A DNA stretch of 58,478 nucleotides from Ascoidea tarda (nom. inval.) (taxonomy: Eukaryota > Ascomycota > Saccharomycetes > Ascoideales > Ascoideaceae): positions 1 through 58,478 of the forward strand of contig JAKTTS010000029.1 in the NCBI GenBank assembly GCA_030560485.1. Reading direction: 5' to 3'. Shown here piece after piece: positions 38,501 to 48,403 of this stretch. Numbering within the stretch: position 1 is the stretch's first letter; the number at the start of each line of letters is the position of its first letter. Both the position numbers and the translations under genes were made by a program. The notes beneath the pieces were generated by a model. That model saw only the letters and a list, made by a program, of their open reading frames with translations, had not been told where the DNA came from and did no database searches.

Positions 38501-40900
38501 TTAGTATATTATGTATTGTTTAATGGAGATTATATTGAATGGCCAATAGGGTCTGGAAATATTGTCAAAGTAGGTAATGAAGAAGAATTGAAAGGCGGAG
38601 GATTAAATATTGATTTCCCATATTTATACTTGTTTTTGAAGTTTAATTGTATTGAGTTATTATCAGCATTTAACGAAGCATTTGAGGACGAATTGTTAAA
38701 TGAGGATGAAATAATGGATGATTCCGGAATGATTGATAATAGCTATGGTAATGAAAATGAAAATGAAAACGAAAACGAAAATGGTAAGGACGAAGAAAGA
38801 AGAGAGGAAGATAATAGTGATGAGAATAATAACAGTTATAAAGAGTTTAACAATAATCTTAATAAATATAGTTTAAAAGTCAACCGGCAATATATTATTG
38901 AGGTTTTGTTAAGTATATTTAAAAGTAATTTGGATGAGTTTAGCGAGATAGATCAGGTTTATTTATCAATTTTCATTTCAAGAAATTATCCCAAATTTTT
39001 TCAGTTTATCAAATTGAACGATTCAACCTGTTCAAAATTGATTGAGAAATTGTGTTCATATTGCAGTTTTGGTTTTGAAGAACAAGAAGATGGGAGTGAT
39101 AGATATGGTAAGAATGAAATTGAGTTTTTGAAAGAAGATTGTGAATTGAGTTTGCAAAGCTTATTATCGATTTATCAGCCATCTAATTTTTTAAATTTGA
39201 TACCGATATTAGAAAGAGCGAAATTTTACGATGTGTTGTTTAATATATATCGAAACGAGAACAATTATGGGAAAATGTTGGAGTTATTATTAAAGATTCG
39301 AAATATCAAGAGCAAGAGTAAGAGTAATAGTAAGAGTAAGAATGGTAAAGTGGGTGGTAGTAATGATGGTAAAGAAGAGGGAAATTTTCAGTATCAGTAT
39401 CAGTATCAAGATAGATATGAAAATAAATATGAATATCAAATTGAGAATATTAAATTGAATGAAATGATATTGAATAGTTTAAGGATTAGTAAAGAAGATA
39501 TTCGGGAAAGAATTAGGATTGAACAAGTGTTGAAACAGCATTTTTTGCAAATAGTTGTTGAGGATACTGAGGAAATAGCAAGGATATTTAATGAGCATTG
39601 TAAGGAGATGAATGAAGAGGTATACAGAATGGAAGGAGGGGATGAATATGAGTTTGATAAGATACGAGAGATTCAATATATATATTTGAATACTATTCAT
39701 GATGCTGAGAGTGAGGATAGTGAAGACAGTGAAGACAGTGAAGATGATGTGATATTCTATATTAGGCTATTGAGTGAATTTAAGGATTCCAGTCGATTGA
39801 TGAAGTATTTGTGGAAAATGGATAGAAGGAAGAATGAAGAGAGTTATGGTAGAAAGAAAGAGCAGGTTATTGAGATAATTGAGAAGAATAAGATAATTGA
39901 TGTTTTGATATATTATTTGATGGAGAATGAAGAGAACGAGCGATGTTTGGGGAAGATAATTGAGTATTTGAACGAGCGAGTTGATAAGGTAGTTGAGAAT
40001 GAAAAGAGTGAGAAGAATGAGAAGAATGAGGATAGGAATAGAGGGGTTGAGAAGGAATTGTGGAAGTATGTATCGAAAGCAATTGAGATCTGTCAGATTG
40101 ATATTGAAGAGGAAGATAGGAAGGGAGAATTGAAGGTAAATGAGAAAATGTGGTTAAAGTTGATCGAGAGTGTTATTAGGATGAGCAAAAAGGTTGATAG
40201 TGAAAAACAGAATTATGATGGGGATGATAAAAAAATCAATGAAATGAAGGAGTTAATGAATCGATTAATTCAAGAGTTGTTTAGGAATTTGATAAACACT
40301 TCATTAGGGAAATCATTGCTCATTGATTACATTAGTGAGAAAGATGAAAAGTTGAATGAGGAAAGAGAGGAGGAACGAATTGAAGAGATGATGAAGAATC
40401 GGGAGAGTAATAATTTATTTCTACGAATTTTCAACAAGTTTTTGGAGAATATCAACTGCGACAATGAAGAGGAGACCAAGTTGGGAGAAGTAAAAAAGGT
40501 TATCAAGGAGATTTATTTGTCGTTTGAGTACGAGATTAAGTTTTTGAAGTTTTCGATCAAGTTGATTGACGGAGAAATATTGAAGAAGATTGAGAAGTTG
40601 AATAAAGAAAAGTGCAAAGGGTGGATGATCAAAAACATCAATTGCAAGGTGTGTTTCAAGAAGATGTGGGGAAAGGACATTGTGAACGAAGGGTTCAGTG
40701 TGTGGGAGTATGAAAAAAGACAAGAGATTGGAATCAAGAAAGAAAACGAGAGGGATGGTAAGGACGAAAATGGCAAAGAAATGGAGAAGAGTGGAAGATT
40801 GGTTGTGTTCAAGTGCAACCACGGGTACCACAAACGATGTCTCAAGAACTTGGGAATCAAAAACGACGAAGAAATGAAGTGCATTGTGTGCGAGCCGTAG
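35522..40900 (+). CDS. VPS8: Vps8, CORVET tethering complex subunit
   Basis: Vps8 is the Vps21/Rab5-binding subunit of CORVET, which tethers vesicles at early endosomes. The protein is 1792 aa, against 1274 in S. cerevisiae. A Ser/Asn-rich N-terminus precedes a beta-propeller (about residues 175-620: IPADLIFVGTTKGFIIVFDY, VSSDSTHVLSGHESADIYLW). An alpha-solenoid starts near residue 625 (NWADKLLELIQKGNFIQCLE, LARKFYLG). A C-terminal RING-H2 lies at about 1704-1791: C-x2-C (CKVC), C-x-H-x2-H-x2-C (CNHGYHKRC) and a final C-x2-C (CIVC). The extra length is mainly acidic Asn/Asp/Glu-rich insertions, for example 38,090-38,340 and 38,740-38,860. The last third is extremely purine-rich on the coding strand (Glu/Lys/Asp codons). 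Confidence 0.94.
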   Translation: MASSIDSSTVDFPQTSTSTSTTSPSEIDSHSATLTLPKNNVKNSESGIKRNTNTQSNGETNNIGILNSANKSSLVVNSNSNSRKPSFFTHLTLGSLSSLDSFSIKKKFDDRFQTRISVLFNFKNNNNSQINDDLKTFQNFNNQLNDYHLNNNSYNNSSEQIDNENSDDNFEIIRWMPLRTTTDFLYSDNSIINYGLPSVIIPADLIFVGTTKGFIIVFDYHQTLRYILGSINSNSIKSGTITSLAVSSDSTHVLSGHESADIYLWNLKKIKNPILQISAITIDDRNYKKKIGHLVYKKIHQLSFLPNRHTAFISADIDGYLILHNGHRNYLGNLVSRNIKLYGNSLSSPILSSTENNANLNSFIGSNNNSNSNSNSNSIVTVHNYIINEGTTIFSATTLPLGSIVDKTDSMGLVALLTTNTLAIISTSPDLITQFTTGKPKILNLKNNGLSGCLAWFPITTVEGNNKSLVTIPPRLAYSWSNVLTILETPFDDDYNNEFNSDLKSIKISNKKRWVGDESIVSIQWLNSKVLVLLTVTQQVILLNSLTMEPCSINSNGCHYKKSISNFKIDILTTCHLFHQKMYQSVERRISHNNSFRIHDFYFNSFKSYKSRIFLLGENEIMVGTLSNWADKLLELIQKGNFIQCLELARKFYLGIECDLVLIGLPEDDLQRKKLVYQHLLDIMFASIKFFFKNLKKFQNLNKVNQINLDTDQHDIFYNQLSDFLFICLKTCITIDAGLFIYEKLFEKFSQTNYLDIFFDVLEPFILKEKFTKVPPMIFSEMVKYYVFKNKGEILEEMICLLDIETLNIDLTLSLCEKYKLTDTSIFIWNKLLNDYINPLMKFIEDINQLVFFEDSISGNGNGNIFNDNDDNSNFSKQKEIELKGKEPSDMDRNNENSTDYNHMSYKNINESSDYADNNDNDNDNSDNNDDYDKTNDNTTFELLNCDLNINEKQEKIDNCLKVYAYLSFILTGRQYPANKLIEDSDKCKKAKLLVYYVLFNGDYIEWPIGSGNIVKVGNEEELKGGGLNIDFPYLYLFLKFNCIELLSAFNEAFEDELLNEDEIMDDSGMIDNSYGNENENENENENGKDEERREEDNSDENNNSYKEFNNNLNKYSLKVNRQYIIEVLLSIFKSNLDEFSEIDQVYLSIFISRNYPKFFQFIKLNDSTCSKLIEKLCSYCSFGFEEQEDGSDRYGKNEIEFLKEDCELSLQSLLSIYQPSNFLNLIPILERAKFYDVLFNIYRNENNYGKMLELLLKIRNIKSKSKSNSKSKNGKVGGSNDGKEEGNFQYQYQYQDRYENKYEYQIENIKLNEMILNSLRISKEDIRERIRIEQVLKQHFLQIVVEDTEEIARIFNEHCKEMNEEVYRMEGGDEYEFDKIREIQYIYLNTIHDAESEDSEDSEDSEDDVIFYIRLLSEFKDSSRLMKYLWKMDRRKNEESYGRKKEQVIEIIEKNKIIDVLIYYLMENEENERCLGKIIEYLNERVDKVVENEKSEKNEKNEDRNRGVEKELWKYVSKAIEICQIDIEEEDRKGELKVNEKMWLKLIESVIRMSKKVDSEKQNYDGDDKKINEMKELMNRLIQELFRNLINTSLGKSLLIDYISEKDEKLNEEREEERIEEMMKNRESNNLFLRIFNKFLENINCDNEEETKLGEVKKVIKEIYLSFEYEIKFLKFSIKLIDGEILKKIEKLNKEKCKGWMIKNINCKVCFKKMWGKDIVNEGFSVWEYEKRQEIGIKKENERDGKDENGKEMEKSGRLVVFKCNHGYHKRCLKNLGIKNDEEMKCIVCEP

Positions 40901-42087
40901 AGATAACGACGCACAAGAACCAGAAGTACAAGAACCATAATAAAAGTAACGTTGTAATATAAAGAGCGGAGTGGAAGGCTGCCCAGTGCGGCGGTACAGA
41001 AGGAGGAAGTGCAGAAACACACGCTGGAAGTGCATGATGCATCTCTGGCAGTGCACGCCTGCACATGCATGGGACCCGACCAGCGCAGTGGATGGAGCCT
41101 TATTTCTGAATCGACGCGGCAGGCGCGAGGATGGGGGAGAATTTGCAGAAGCGAGGTGGGAGAAGCAGAGGAGGGAGAGGAAGCAGGGCGAGGGGCGGGA
41201 GAGGACGCAGCGACAGGACAAAAGCAGACAGCAGCGGCAGCAGCGGCGCACGTGCGCGCCCAGTGGCGCCTGGAGGAGACTCTGGGCTCGTGTAGCCGTT
41301 GTGTGGAAGTGTTTTCGTCCGTAGCGACTGGCCCAATCCAGGTGGTGCTTCAGTTCCCTCTTTCTGACAGATTTGGTATCGCACTCCAATCCAAAGCTCC
41401 TGTTCCAGCTCTGTTCTACTCTCTGTTCCATTCTATCCATTCTGCTATTCTCTTCTGTTCCACCACTCTACCTATTCCTCTGTGCTGCTCTACCCACCTC
41501 CACTGTTTCTCTCTCATCCTAATCTAATCTAATCTACTCGTTTCTTACCTAATCGAATCTCACTCCTCATACTAGCTCACACTATTTCACACTAACTCAT
41601 ACCTCATCTAATCGACTCCATTCTGTTATATTATATCCATTCTACTTTTTCACTTTGCCCTGATCCTCCAAAAAAAGAGTTACAAATCTAGAAATCAAAA
41701 TCTAAAAATCTAAAAAACTAGAAAACTAGAAAAAAAATTATAAAAAAATTAAAACTAAAACGTCAATAAAAATTTTTTCTTGCCCACTATCCAATCTCTA
41801 TTCAATCATACGTCTCACCCATCTCTCTGCCTGTCTAATAACTTCCTCATTTCATTCTCACACTATCTCTATCCCATATTCTTCCATCTCAAACTCTCAA
41901 ACTCTCAAACTCTCAAACTCTCAAACTCTCACAATCTTTTTCTTTTTCTTTTTCTCTCTCTTTTTCTTTTTCTCTCTCTCTTTCTTTTTTTCTTCCTCAT
42001 TCCACTTTCTTTTTTCTTTCCTACCCTACTCGTCTCTGCAAAATTTAATGAATTAATTCGCCTATACTATTCCACCTGTTTCTCAAA
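40901..42087. promoter_or_regulatory. VPS8 3' flank and KIN4 promoter/leader
   Basis: The first 430 bp form a GC-rich island with CACGTG at 41249-41254 inside cgcacgtgcgcg. From about 41,340 the plus strand becomes strongly pyrimidine-rich up to the KIN4 ATG, including five perfect copies of AAACTCTC (41891-41930) and long CT/TTTC runs (41,937-42,010). Such a long pyrimidine leader suggests a long 5' UTR. Open frames here are compositional. Confidence 0.6.
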
Positions 42088-45000
42088 ATGTCCTACTATC
42101 AGCAAGATCTGTCCCTTCAAAACATACAAAACTACAACAACTACACCAACTACAATGTTTACAATAACAACAACAACAACAACAATTATAACAACCACTC
42201 CCACTCCCACTCCCACCACTCAAACTCTCCCTCAAAACGAGTAAGAAGAGAAGTAAGATTCGGTGACTACACCCTAGGCCAAACCATAGGCTCTGGCGAG
42301 TTTGGCAAAGTCAAACTAGGCTGGAAAAGAAACAGCACAAACTGCCCCCAAGTCGCCATCAAACTCATCAAAAAGGATTCAATTCCCACCGGCTCTGAAA
42401 GAGAATCAAAAGTCCACAGAGAAATTAACGCCCTCTCTAAACTAAACCACCCCAACATTGTCAATCTTGTCGAAGTCCTCCAAAACGACAAATACATAGG
42501 CATCGTCCTCGAATATGCCCCCAACGGCGAGCTCTTCGAATACATCCTCAACAAAAGATACCTCAAGGACAACGAAGCCTGCATTCTCTTCTCCCAACTC
42601 ATCTCTGGCGTCGACTACATGCACTCAAAGGGCATCGTCCACAGAGACCTCAAACTAGAAAACATTCTTCTCGACAACAAAAAAAACATCATAATAACTG
42701 ATTTTGGCTTTGTCAACAGCTTCACCCCAGACACTGAATCCGAACTCATGAAAACGTCCTGTGGCTCTCCCTGCTACGCTGCTCCAGAACTTGTCCTCAA
42801 CAATACTGCCTACAACGCCAGAAAAGCTGATATATGGTCCTGTGGTGTCATCCTCTTTGCCATGCTCTGTGGCTATCTTCCCTTTGACGACGACGAGGAA
42901 AACGTCAACAGCGAAAACATCAAAAGACTCTACTGGTACATCTCAACAACAAAACTAATCTTTCCAGACTACGTCAACCCCTCCCCAAGAAACTTGCTCA
43001 TGAACATCCTCGTCATCGATCCCACAAAGCGTTACAACCTAAAGCAAATCAGATCCCATGCCTGGCTAAGAAATCGTGTCGAATTCCTCTCTGTCACTCC
43101 TGACGAATGGGATAAAATCAACCAAAACAAAAAAAACAACTCCAGACAACACAACTCCATCAACTCCACAACCTCCTCCTCCTCCACCTCCAACAACATC
43201 ACCTCCAACAATATCAAAACCCAACTACTACCCTCAAATATCCAAGCCCACAACTTACTCTTCTCACGACCCGAAGATAACAGAAGAATGTCCTATATCG
43301 AGCCTTCAACAAACTCTTTTGCCATCAACAACAACAGATTCATCAACGCCAACAAAATCTTCACCTCAAATGGCATGCCAACTTCTGCCAGCACAAACGA
43401 GGTCTCAAGATCAAAATACCAATCAATCGACTTCTCAACTCAACCACTCAATAACGACAAAAACAACAATATCCCCAAAACACCAACTTCTCCAACTTAT
43501 CCAACTTCTCCACTATCTCCTAGTTTTGATAAACAACAACCAAAACTAATCTTCCAAAAACCTCATCCAACTTACTCATCAATTATCCACGATAACAATC
43601 CCTCCTCTTCATCCGAACTTCCTTCCTCTGTCTCAGTTCCAAACGTCTCTAGCTATATTCGCCCAATTGTTCGTGACACAAGCTACCGTCGTTCAACTGC
43701 AAGAGCCAACCCAAATAATAATATTCCTCCAATCATTGAACAAAGTCCCTCTAAAAAGAACAACCCCATCAATAAAGAAAACATCGACATAAATCCAAAC
43801 AAAAAACAACGCAACAACTCCATGTCTTTAAATACTCAAAAACTACCTGGTCACACCAATAAAAAACCAAGACCTTCCTCATATCACCCCGGCTTCAGCA
43901 CTGGCTTTTCAAACTTGGATTTCGGCTACCTCAACTCAAAACAACTCCAATACGGCAAATCCTCTTCTTCAAAAAAGAAACAAGCGGATCCCATAAATGA
44001 AGAAATTTCTTCAACCAAAACTGCACCCACTAATGAAATTAAAGTGCGTCCAAATCACATCAGAAATGGTAGCGAACCCGAAGTGGAGTTCAGCAATATA
44101 ACAGGTCATATCGAGAAACCCGAAATCAAAAGATCTGAATCAACTCACACTAATCCAACTGTCATTACTTCCCTAGAAGAAAAATTGGACAACTTAAAGC
44201 TTTCTCCCAACAACACTGATTCTAATAATCCAATCGACGTCAAATCAATTACACTGGGCCCAAGTGCAAATTTAAAACTCTCAATCAAACCAACTGAAAG
44301 TAACAACAGCAATGCTCGCAGCAGCAATGATACTAAAACTCCCGAAGTTCATACTCCAATCACTCCAGTAAAACAAAATCAAAATAGACTAAGCGCTATA
44401 ATAATTGGTGACACATATGAAAAATTGATTGCCGGTGCTGCCAATGATGATTACAGTAAAGATATCGTTGCAACCCCAGAAAGTAGAAAGTCAATTCATT
44501 TGCACAAGGATAGTTTAGGTAAAAGAGACTCAGTTTATCTGAATAACAATAACAAGAACAATAACAATAACAATAACAATAACAGTAACAGTAACAATAA
44601 TAGATCTCCAAAATCTAATAAAAGCAATAACAGTAGCGGTAACCATAATAATAACACTACAGACACTAGTCCAATTTCCGAAAAACGTCATTCAATAATC
44701 TTGGAAAGTAGCTTGTTGCCCAAAGCTGTTCACACAAATGGTGGAATGAAAAAATCTCAATCTTATAAAGTCAAACCCTCAATAAATTCAAGCAGCAACG
44801 GAACTGATAATATCACTCCTGTTAAGCAAGACAGAAGAAGATTCAGTTTATTTGGATCATTTTATGGAGGTTCAGGCCACCATGAAGTGGAAAAGACGAT
44901 AGGCAATAACAATAATCTTCAAAACCGTCGTAATAGCAGTTACATTAATCATTCAAAAAGACCACTGCAACTGCAAAATCATGAAATAAAAATTAATGGA

Positions 45001-45156
45001 AGTGAATCGACAGATCACAATACTGCTCGAAAGCAAAGAGTCTCCTCAAGAGCTTCAACGATGGCTTCCAAAACCAGCTCTAAAGAAGGGTCAGCTGCTA
45101 AAAGAGTGATTGATTTCTTTAGAAGAAGAAGTGTTCGTGTTGGTGGACACAATTGA
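42088..45156 (+). CDS. KIN4: Kin4/Frk1-type protein kinase
   Basis: Kin4 is the Ser/Thr kinase of the spindle position checkpoint that restrains mitotic exit; Frk1 is its paralogue. The kinase domain spans about residues 58-335 of 1022: GSGEFGKV glycine loop, VAIKLIKK lysine, HRDLKLEN catalytic loop, DFGFV, and the activation segment LMKTSCGSPCYAAPE, whose Thr corresponds to the Elm1-phosphorylated residue of Kin4. The signature INALSKLNHPNIVNLVEVLQ and GYLPFDDDEENV matches Kin4 rather than Snf1 or Kin1. A long Asn/Ser-rich tail contains poly-Asn and ends in a basic block (AAKRVIDFFRRRSVRVGG), which could bind membranes or partners. Codon use shifts within the gene: the kinase part prefers C-ending codons and has no CTG, while the tail is A/T-ending. 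Confidence 0.91.
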   Translation: MSYYQQDLSLQNIQNYNNYTNYNVYNNNNNNNNYNNHSHSHSHHSNSPSKRVRREVRFGDYTLGQTIGSGEFGKVKLGWKRNSTNCPQVAIKLIKKDSIPTGSERESKVHREINALSKLNHPNIVNLVEVLQNDKYIGIVLEYAPNGELFEYILNKRYLKDNEACILFSQLISGVDYMHSKGIVHRDLKLENILLDNKKNIIITDFGFVNSFTPDTESELMKTSCGSPCYAAPELVLNNTAYNARKADIWSCGVILFAMLCGYLPFDDDEENVNSENIKRLYWYISTTKLIFPDYVNPSPRNLLMNILVIDPTKRYNLKQIRSHAWLRNRVEFLSVTPDEWDKINQNKKNNSRQHNSINSTTSSSSTSNNITSNNIKTQLLPSNIQAHNLLFSRPEDNRRMSYIEPSTNSFAINNNRFINANKIFTSNGMPTSASTNEVSRSKYQSIDFSTQPLNNDKNNNIPKTPTSPTYPTSPLSPSFDKQQPKLIFQKPHPTYSSIIHDNNPSSSSELPSSVSVPNVSSYIRPIVRDTSYRRSTARANPNNNIPPIIEQSPSKKNNPINKENIDINPNKKQRNNSMSLNTQKLPGHTNKKPRPSSYHPGFSTGFSNLDFGYLNSKQLQYGKSSSSKKKQADPINEEISSTKTAPTNEIKVRPNHIRNGSEPEVEFSNITGHIEKPEIKRSESTHTNPTVITSLEEKLDNLKLSPNNTDSNNPIDVKSITLGPSANLKLSIKPTESNNSNARSSNDTKTPEVHTPITPVKQNQNRLSAIIIGDTYEKLIAGAANDDYSKDIVATPESRKSIHLHKDSLGKRDSVYLNNNNKNNNNNNNNNSNSNNNRSPKSNKSNNSSGNHNNNTTDTSPISEKRHSIILESSLLPKAVHTNGGMKKSQSYKVKPSINSSSNGTDNITPVKQDRRRFSLFGSFYGGSGHHEVEKTIGNNNNLQNRRNSSYINHSKRPLQLQNHEIKINGSESTDHNTARKQRVSSRASTMASKTSSKEGSAAKRVIDFFRRRSVRVGGHN

Positions 45157-46203
45157 AACTATCACCATTTAATTTCATATAAACACAATCAATTTAACAG
45201 AAATATCAAAATTTCAAAACTTTGTCAAAACTTAATCTTTTTTTTTTCTTATCCTGTCTTTTATATTTTGGTTGTCCTTAATCAAAAAAAATATTGTTTT
45301 TGTTTTTGTTTTTTTTTTATTCAATTACTTTCCTTTGTTACTCTTCATTTTCTAATTCAAGTAGATAAAAGGGATTATTACTTTCATAGTTTATTTATCC
45401 ATTTTACTTTCATTAAATAATGTCTTACTTCATTAATTTAGTTTAATTTTTTTTTCCACATGTTGCTTTTTCAATCAAGTCAAATACATTAAATTGAATT
45501 ACAAAAAAACGGAAAAAAATTGTATACAAAAGTGAAATTAATTATAAATGTTATGAGTATTTTTTTACTGTTTTTTTTTGTTTTTGTTTCTGTTTTTGTT
45601 TTTGTTTTTGTTTTGAATAACAGATTTTAGTTTTCTTCTGTTTAAATTTTTAATAAATTATAAGTTCACTTCTCATTTTTTTATAAATTGTATTTTCATG
45701 TCATCTTTTTCTGATTTTGTTTTTTAGTTTAGTAATTATAATTAATTACATTTAGTAATTGTAATAAAATTTATTTAATTTTGATTCTTTATATTCTACA
45801 AACTCTACAGATTTATAACCCACATTCGCTTAATATTAATATATTAGTCAATCAACTTTCTTTAATCTTTTATATAATAGTCTTATAGTGGTTTCATAAT
45901 AATATTGAGCCGATAATTTATTAAATTGAGATTGACGGTTCAATTTCTACCATTTATAGTTTAAAGCAATTAAAAATTAAATTTTTTAAATTTAATATTT
46001 TGACAATTCCAATTTAATCTTTATTATTATTCTACGAAATAAAACATGTGTTGGTTGGTTCTATTTTAAATTGGTACATTAAAAACGGAAATGAATTGAA
46101 ATGAATTGATAGATCAACAATAAGAATATAGAATAATTTGATTGAATAGAGTCACAAATTTTAGTAGATGTGTCATTATTGGTAAATATTATAAAAAAAT
46201 TGA
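45157..46203. other. Convergent AT-rich 3' flanks, KIN4 / complex I gene
   Basis: About 1 kb of very AT-rich sequence with T-runs and a TTTTTG-type simple repeat near 45,575-45,615. No ORF of substance, tRNA or other RNA was recognised. Confidence 0.7.
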
Positions 46204-46671
46204 TTAAAATAAATATTTACTAATTGGTTGTAATTTTCTGACATGATTAGTTTCAAAAAATTCTGGAGCAATAGCATTATCAACTTGCCCACGAACCTTT
46301 CCAGTTAATCTGAAATCTCTTTCCATCACTTTAAAAATAAAAATAAAAATAAAAGTAATAAAATTAGATCAGTATTAAATTCAAATAAAACAATAAAATG
46401 AAAATTAAGGGAGAAAGATAAAACATACTTTGACGATCCCATCTATCAACACCAAATCTAACTCTCTTGTAATCGTTTTCGTAAGCTTTTACAGCAGCTA
46501 AACCGCCACCGCCTAAGGTGAGCAACTATATTAAGAAAGAAAAAAAATTAATTAGTTTCATTAGTCCTTTAAAACCATCTTGCAAATTGTCCAAAACAGT
46601 CAATGACCAAACGATGATAGACATACAGTGCCCATGATGGCATATGGCAAAAGAGCCTCAAATGGAATCAT
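46204..46671 (-). CDS. NDUFA1: Mitochondrial complex I accessory subunit, NDUFA1/MWFE family (two introns)
   Basis: This small single-span inner-membrane subunit is needed for assembly of proton-pumping NADH dehydrogenase. Exon 1 is 46671-46627 (MIPFEALLPYAIMGT), intron 1 is 46626-46526 (101 bp, GTATGT donor, ACTAAT branch, TAG acceptor), exon 2 is 46525-46429, intron 2 is 46428-46329 (100 bp, GTATGT, AAG acceptor) and exon 3 is 46328-46204. The product is 88 aa. It has the family layout: hydrophobic N-terminal helix with PFEALLPYAIM, a Gly-rich turn (LTLGGGGLAAVKAYE), then RFGVDRWDRQMMERDFRLTG and KVRGQ. This is as I remember the Neurospora 9.8-kDa subunit (PFEALLPYAIM...DQWDRQMMDRDRRLTG...LRGQ). 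No frame longer than an exon is visible unspliced. Its presence implies a complex I-containing yeast. Confidence 0.94.
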
Positions 46672-47610
46672 TGTTGTACAGTTAAGCTGGTGTAATTATA
46701 GTGATATCTGAAACTCTGGAAGTTAGAAACAACGCTTCAGGACAATTTTCAACCACAACTTGAACAACTCGAAACAGCTCAAAGATTTGATTATATTGGT
46801 GATTATTTTTAGCTGCATTTGATTGGTCAAAGTGTTTCACGTGATCTAGAACACGCGTTTAGTTTGGCAGAATTTCTTTTGTTTACGTTTTAATGCTTTT
46901 ATTTACTTTTTAGTGTTTATGTTTACTTCTGGGGTGGCTTTTAATTTGGTGTTGTTTACGCCGTTTACGCGTTTGCTTTGATTTTATTTAGGGAAACAAA
47001 AGCAGCACAGACAGCTGAGGCAGCTGAGGCACAGAAGGACAATGTTTATATGGAAATATATTCAAGACAGGAGACAAAAAGTGAGGTGGAATGAAATGAT
47101 TAAACATAATTAAAAAAAGAGGAGTGTAAAAACAAAAAGTAAAAAAAGAGTGAAGGTAGTAAGGATAGGTAAATTGGATAAGTAGGGTGGATAAAATAAA
47201 TAGATAATTGAATAAATAAGTAAAAGTAAAAGGATATAATAAATAGAAAGATATAGTAAATAAACTAACTAAATAAATAAATAAGTAAAAAAAATAAAAA
47301 AAATAAAAAAAAGTAAAAAAAATGAAACTAAATTTATAAAATATCAATGAAAAATATTAAATATGTCAAAATATCAATTTGAATTAAAAATAATAACAGT
47401 GATAGTAATAAGATTAATAATAACAAGAGAAAGGAAAAGAAACTAACTGACCATTGTTATTCATGAGGGATGATGAAGGGAAAACAAATAGAGAAGGAAA
47501 AAAAAATAAAACGAAAAAAAACCAACAAAAATCAAAATTGTTTAAAAAAAATAATGAAAAGAATATTCCAGATAATTCTTTGGTAATGAGGATTGGCATA
47601 ATTGACGATT
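46672..47610. promoter_or_regulatory. Promoter of the complex I gene and NUP60 3' flank
   Basis: Upstream of the complex I gene lie CACGTG (46838-46843) and two ACGCGT boxes (46853-46858 and 46967-46972). A cagctgagg direct repeat occurs near 47,011-47,028. From 47,040 to 47,600 the plus strand is A-rich with simple repeats. A 52-codon Lys/Asn-rich frame (47463-47621) is preceded by an ACTAAC motif but is not supported well enough to call. Confidence 0.5.
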
Positions 47611-48370
47611 TTAGAATTTAAAAACCGACTTGTATAGCAAAGCCTTTTCTTCATTCACTTGACTTAGAGAATATTCTTGTTTTAATATTTTGGGAAAAAC
47701 AAAGATATTACTGTAATCATTATTTGACCTTGGTATTGAATATTTTGAGATTTCTGTTTGATTATCATTTGTAATATAATCGTTGCCATTGAGACCATTT
47801 GATCGATTTGAATTGAGAATGTTGTAACTTATTTTAGCGCTATCATTAATATATTCACTATCAGGATTTGTATAAGGATTTGTATAAGGATTTTCGTGAA
47901 TAGAATTAGTTAAAAGTGCAAGTGAATTGTCTACAATGTGTTCATCATCACTTTCAATTGTTACGGGAGAAGGAGTATTATTTTCAAGAGGAGATTTGAC
48001 AGATGGTATTTTTTGAGTTTCAAAGTTTTGAGATTTTTTATTGTTGTTATCATCATCGTTATGGTTATCAAGTAAAACAGTAGTTTCTCGTAGAGAGGAA
48101 GATTTTGAGGGTTTATATTTATTAAAAGAGGTGTTGATGTTATTATTTTGGAATATGGGAGAGGGAGCGAGGTTATTGTATAATAGTTTGTTTTTGTTAG
48201 CGACATTTACTGTACTCTGTAAAATATTTTCGTTATTGTTTTTTGAACTTTTAGGAGTGCTTGAATTTAGAATTTGGGATTTATCATAGTCAGATACAGT
48301 TTTATTTACTTGATCGAGAGCATTGTTGTAGTTTTTGATTTGTGAGTTGTTGTTATTCTTGCTTCTTGTG

Positions 48371-48403
<33 letters not shown>

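Noticed and set aside
40421-41527. Long open frames on both strands across the VPS8 end and KIN4 promoter
   Set aside because: They mirror the purine-skewed VPS8 coding sequence or the GC-rich promoter island, overlap one another on opposite strands, and resemble no family; explained by composition.
46988-47347. Minus-strand frame of 119 codons rich in Phe and Tyr
   Set aside because: It is the complement of an A-rich simple-repeat region; hydrophobic look comes from TTT/TTA/TAT codons.
47463-47621. 52-codon Lys/Asn-rich plus-strand frame with an ACTAAC motif about 20 bp upstream
   Set aside because: It overlaps the NUP60 stop, its first half is just A-rich codons, and no upstream exon or donor could be found; could be the last exon of a small spliced gene but unsupported.
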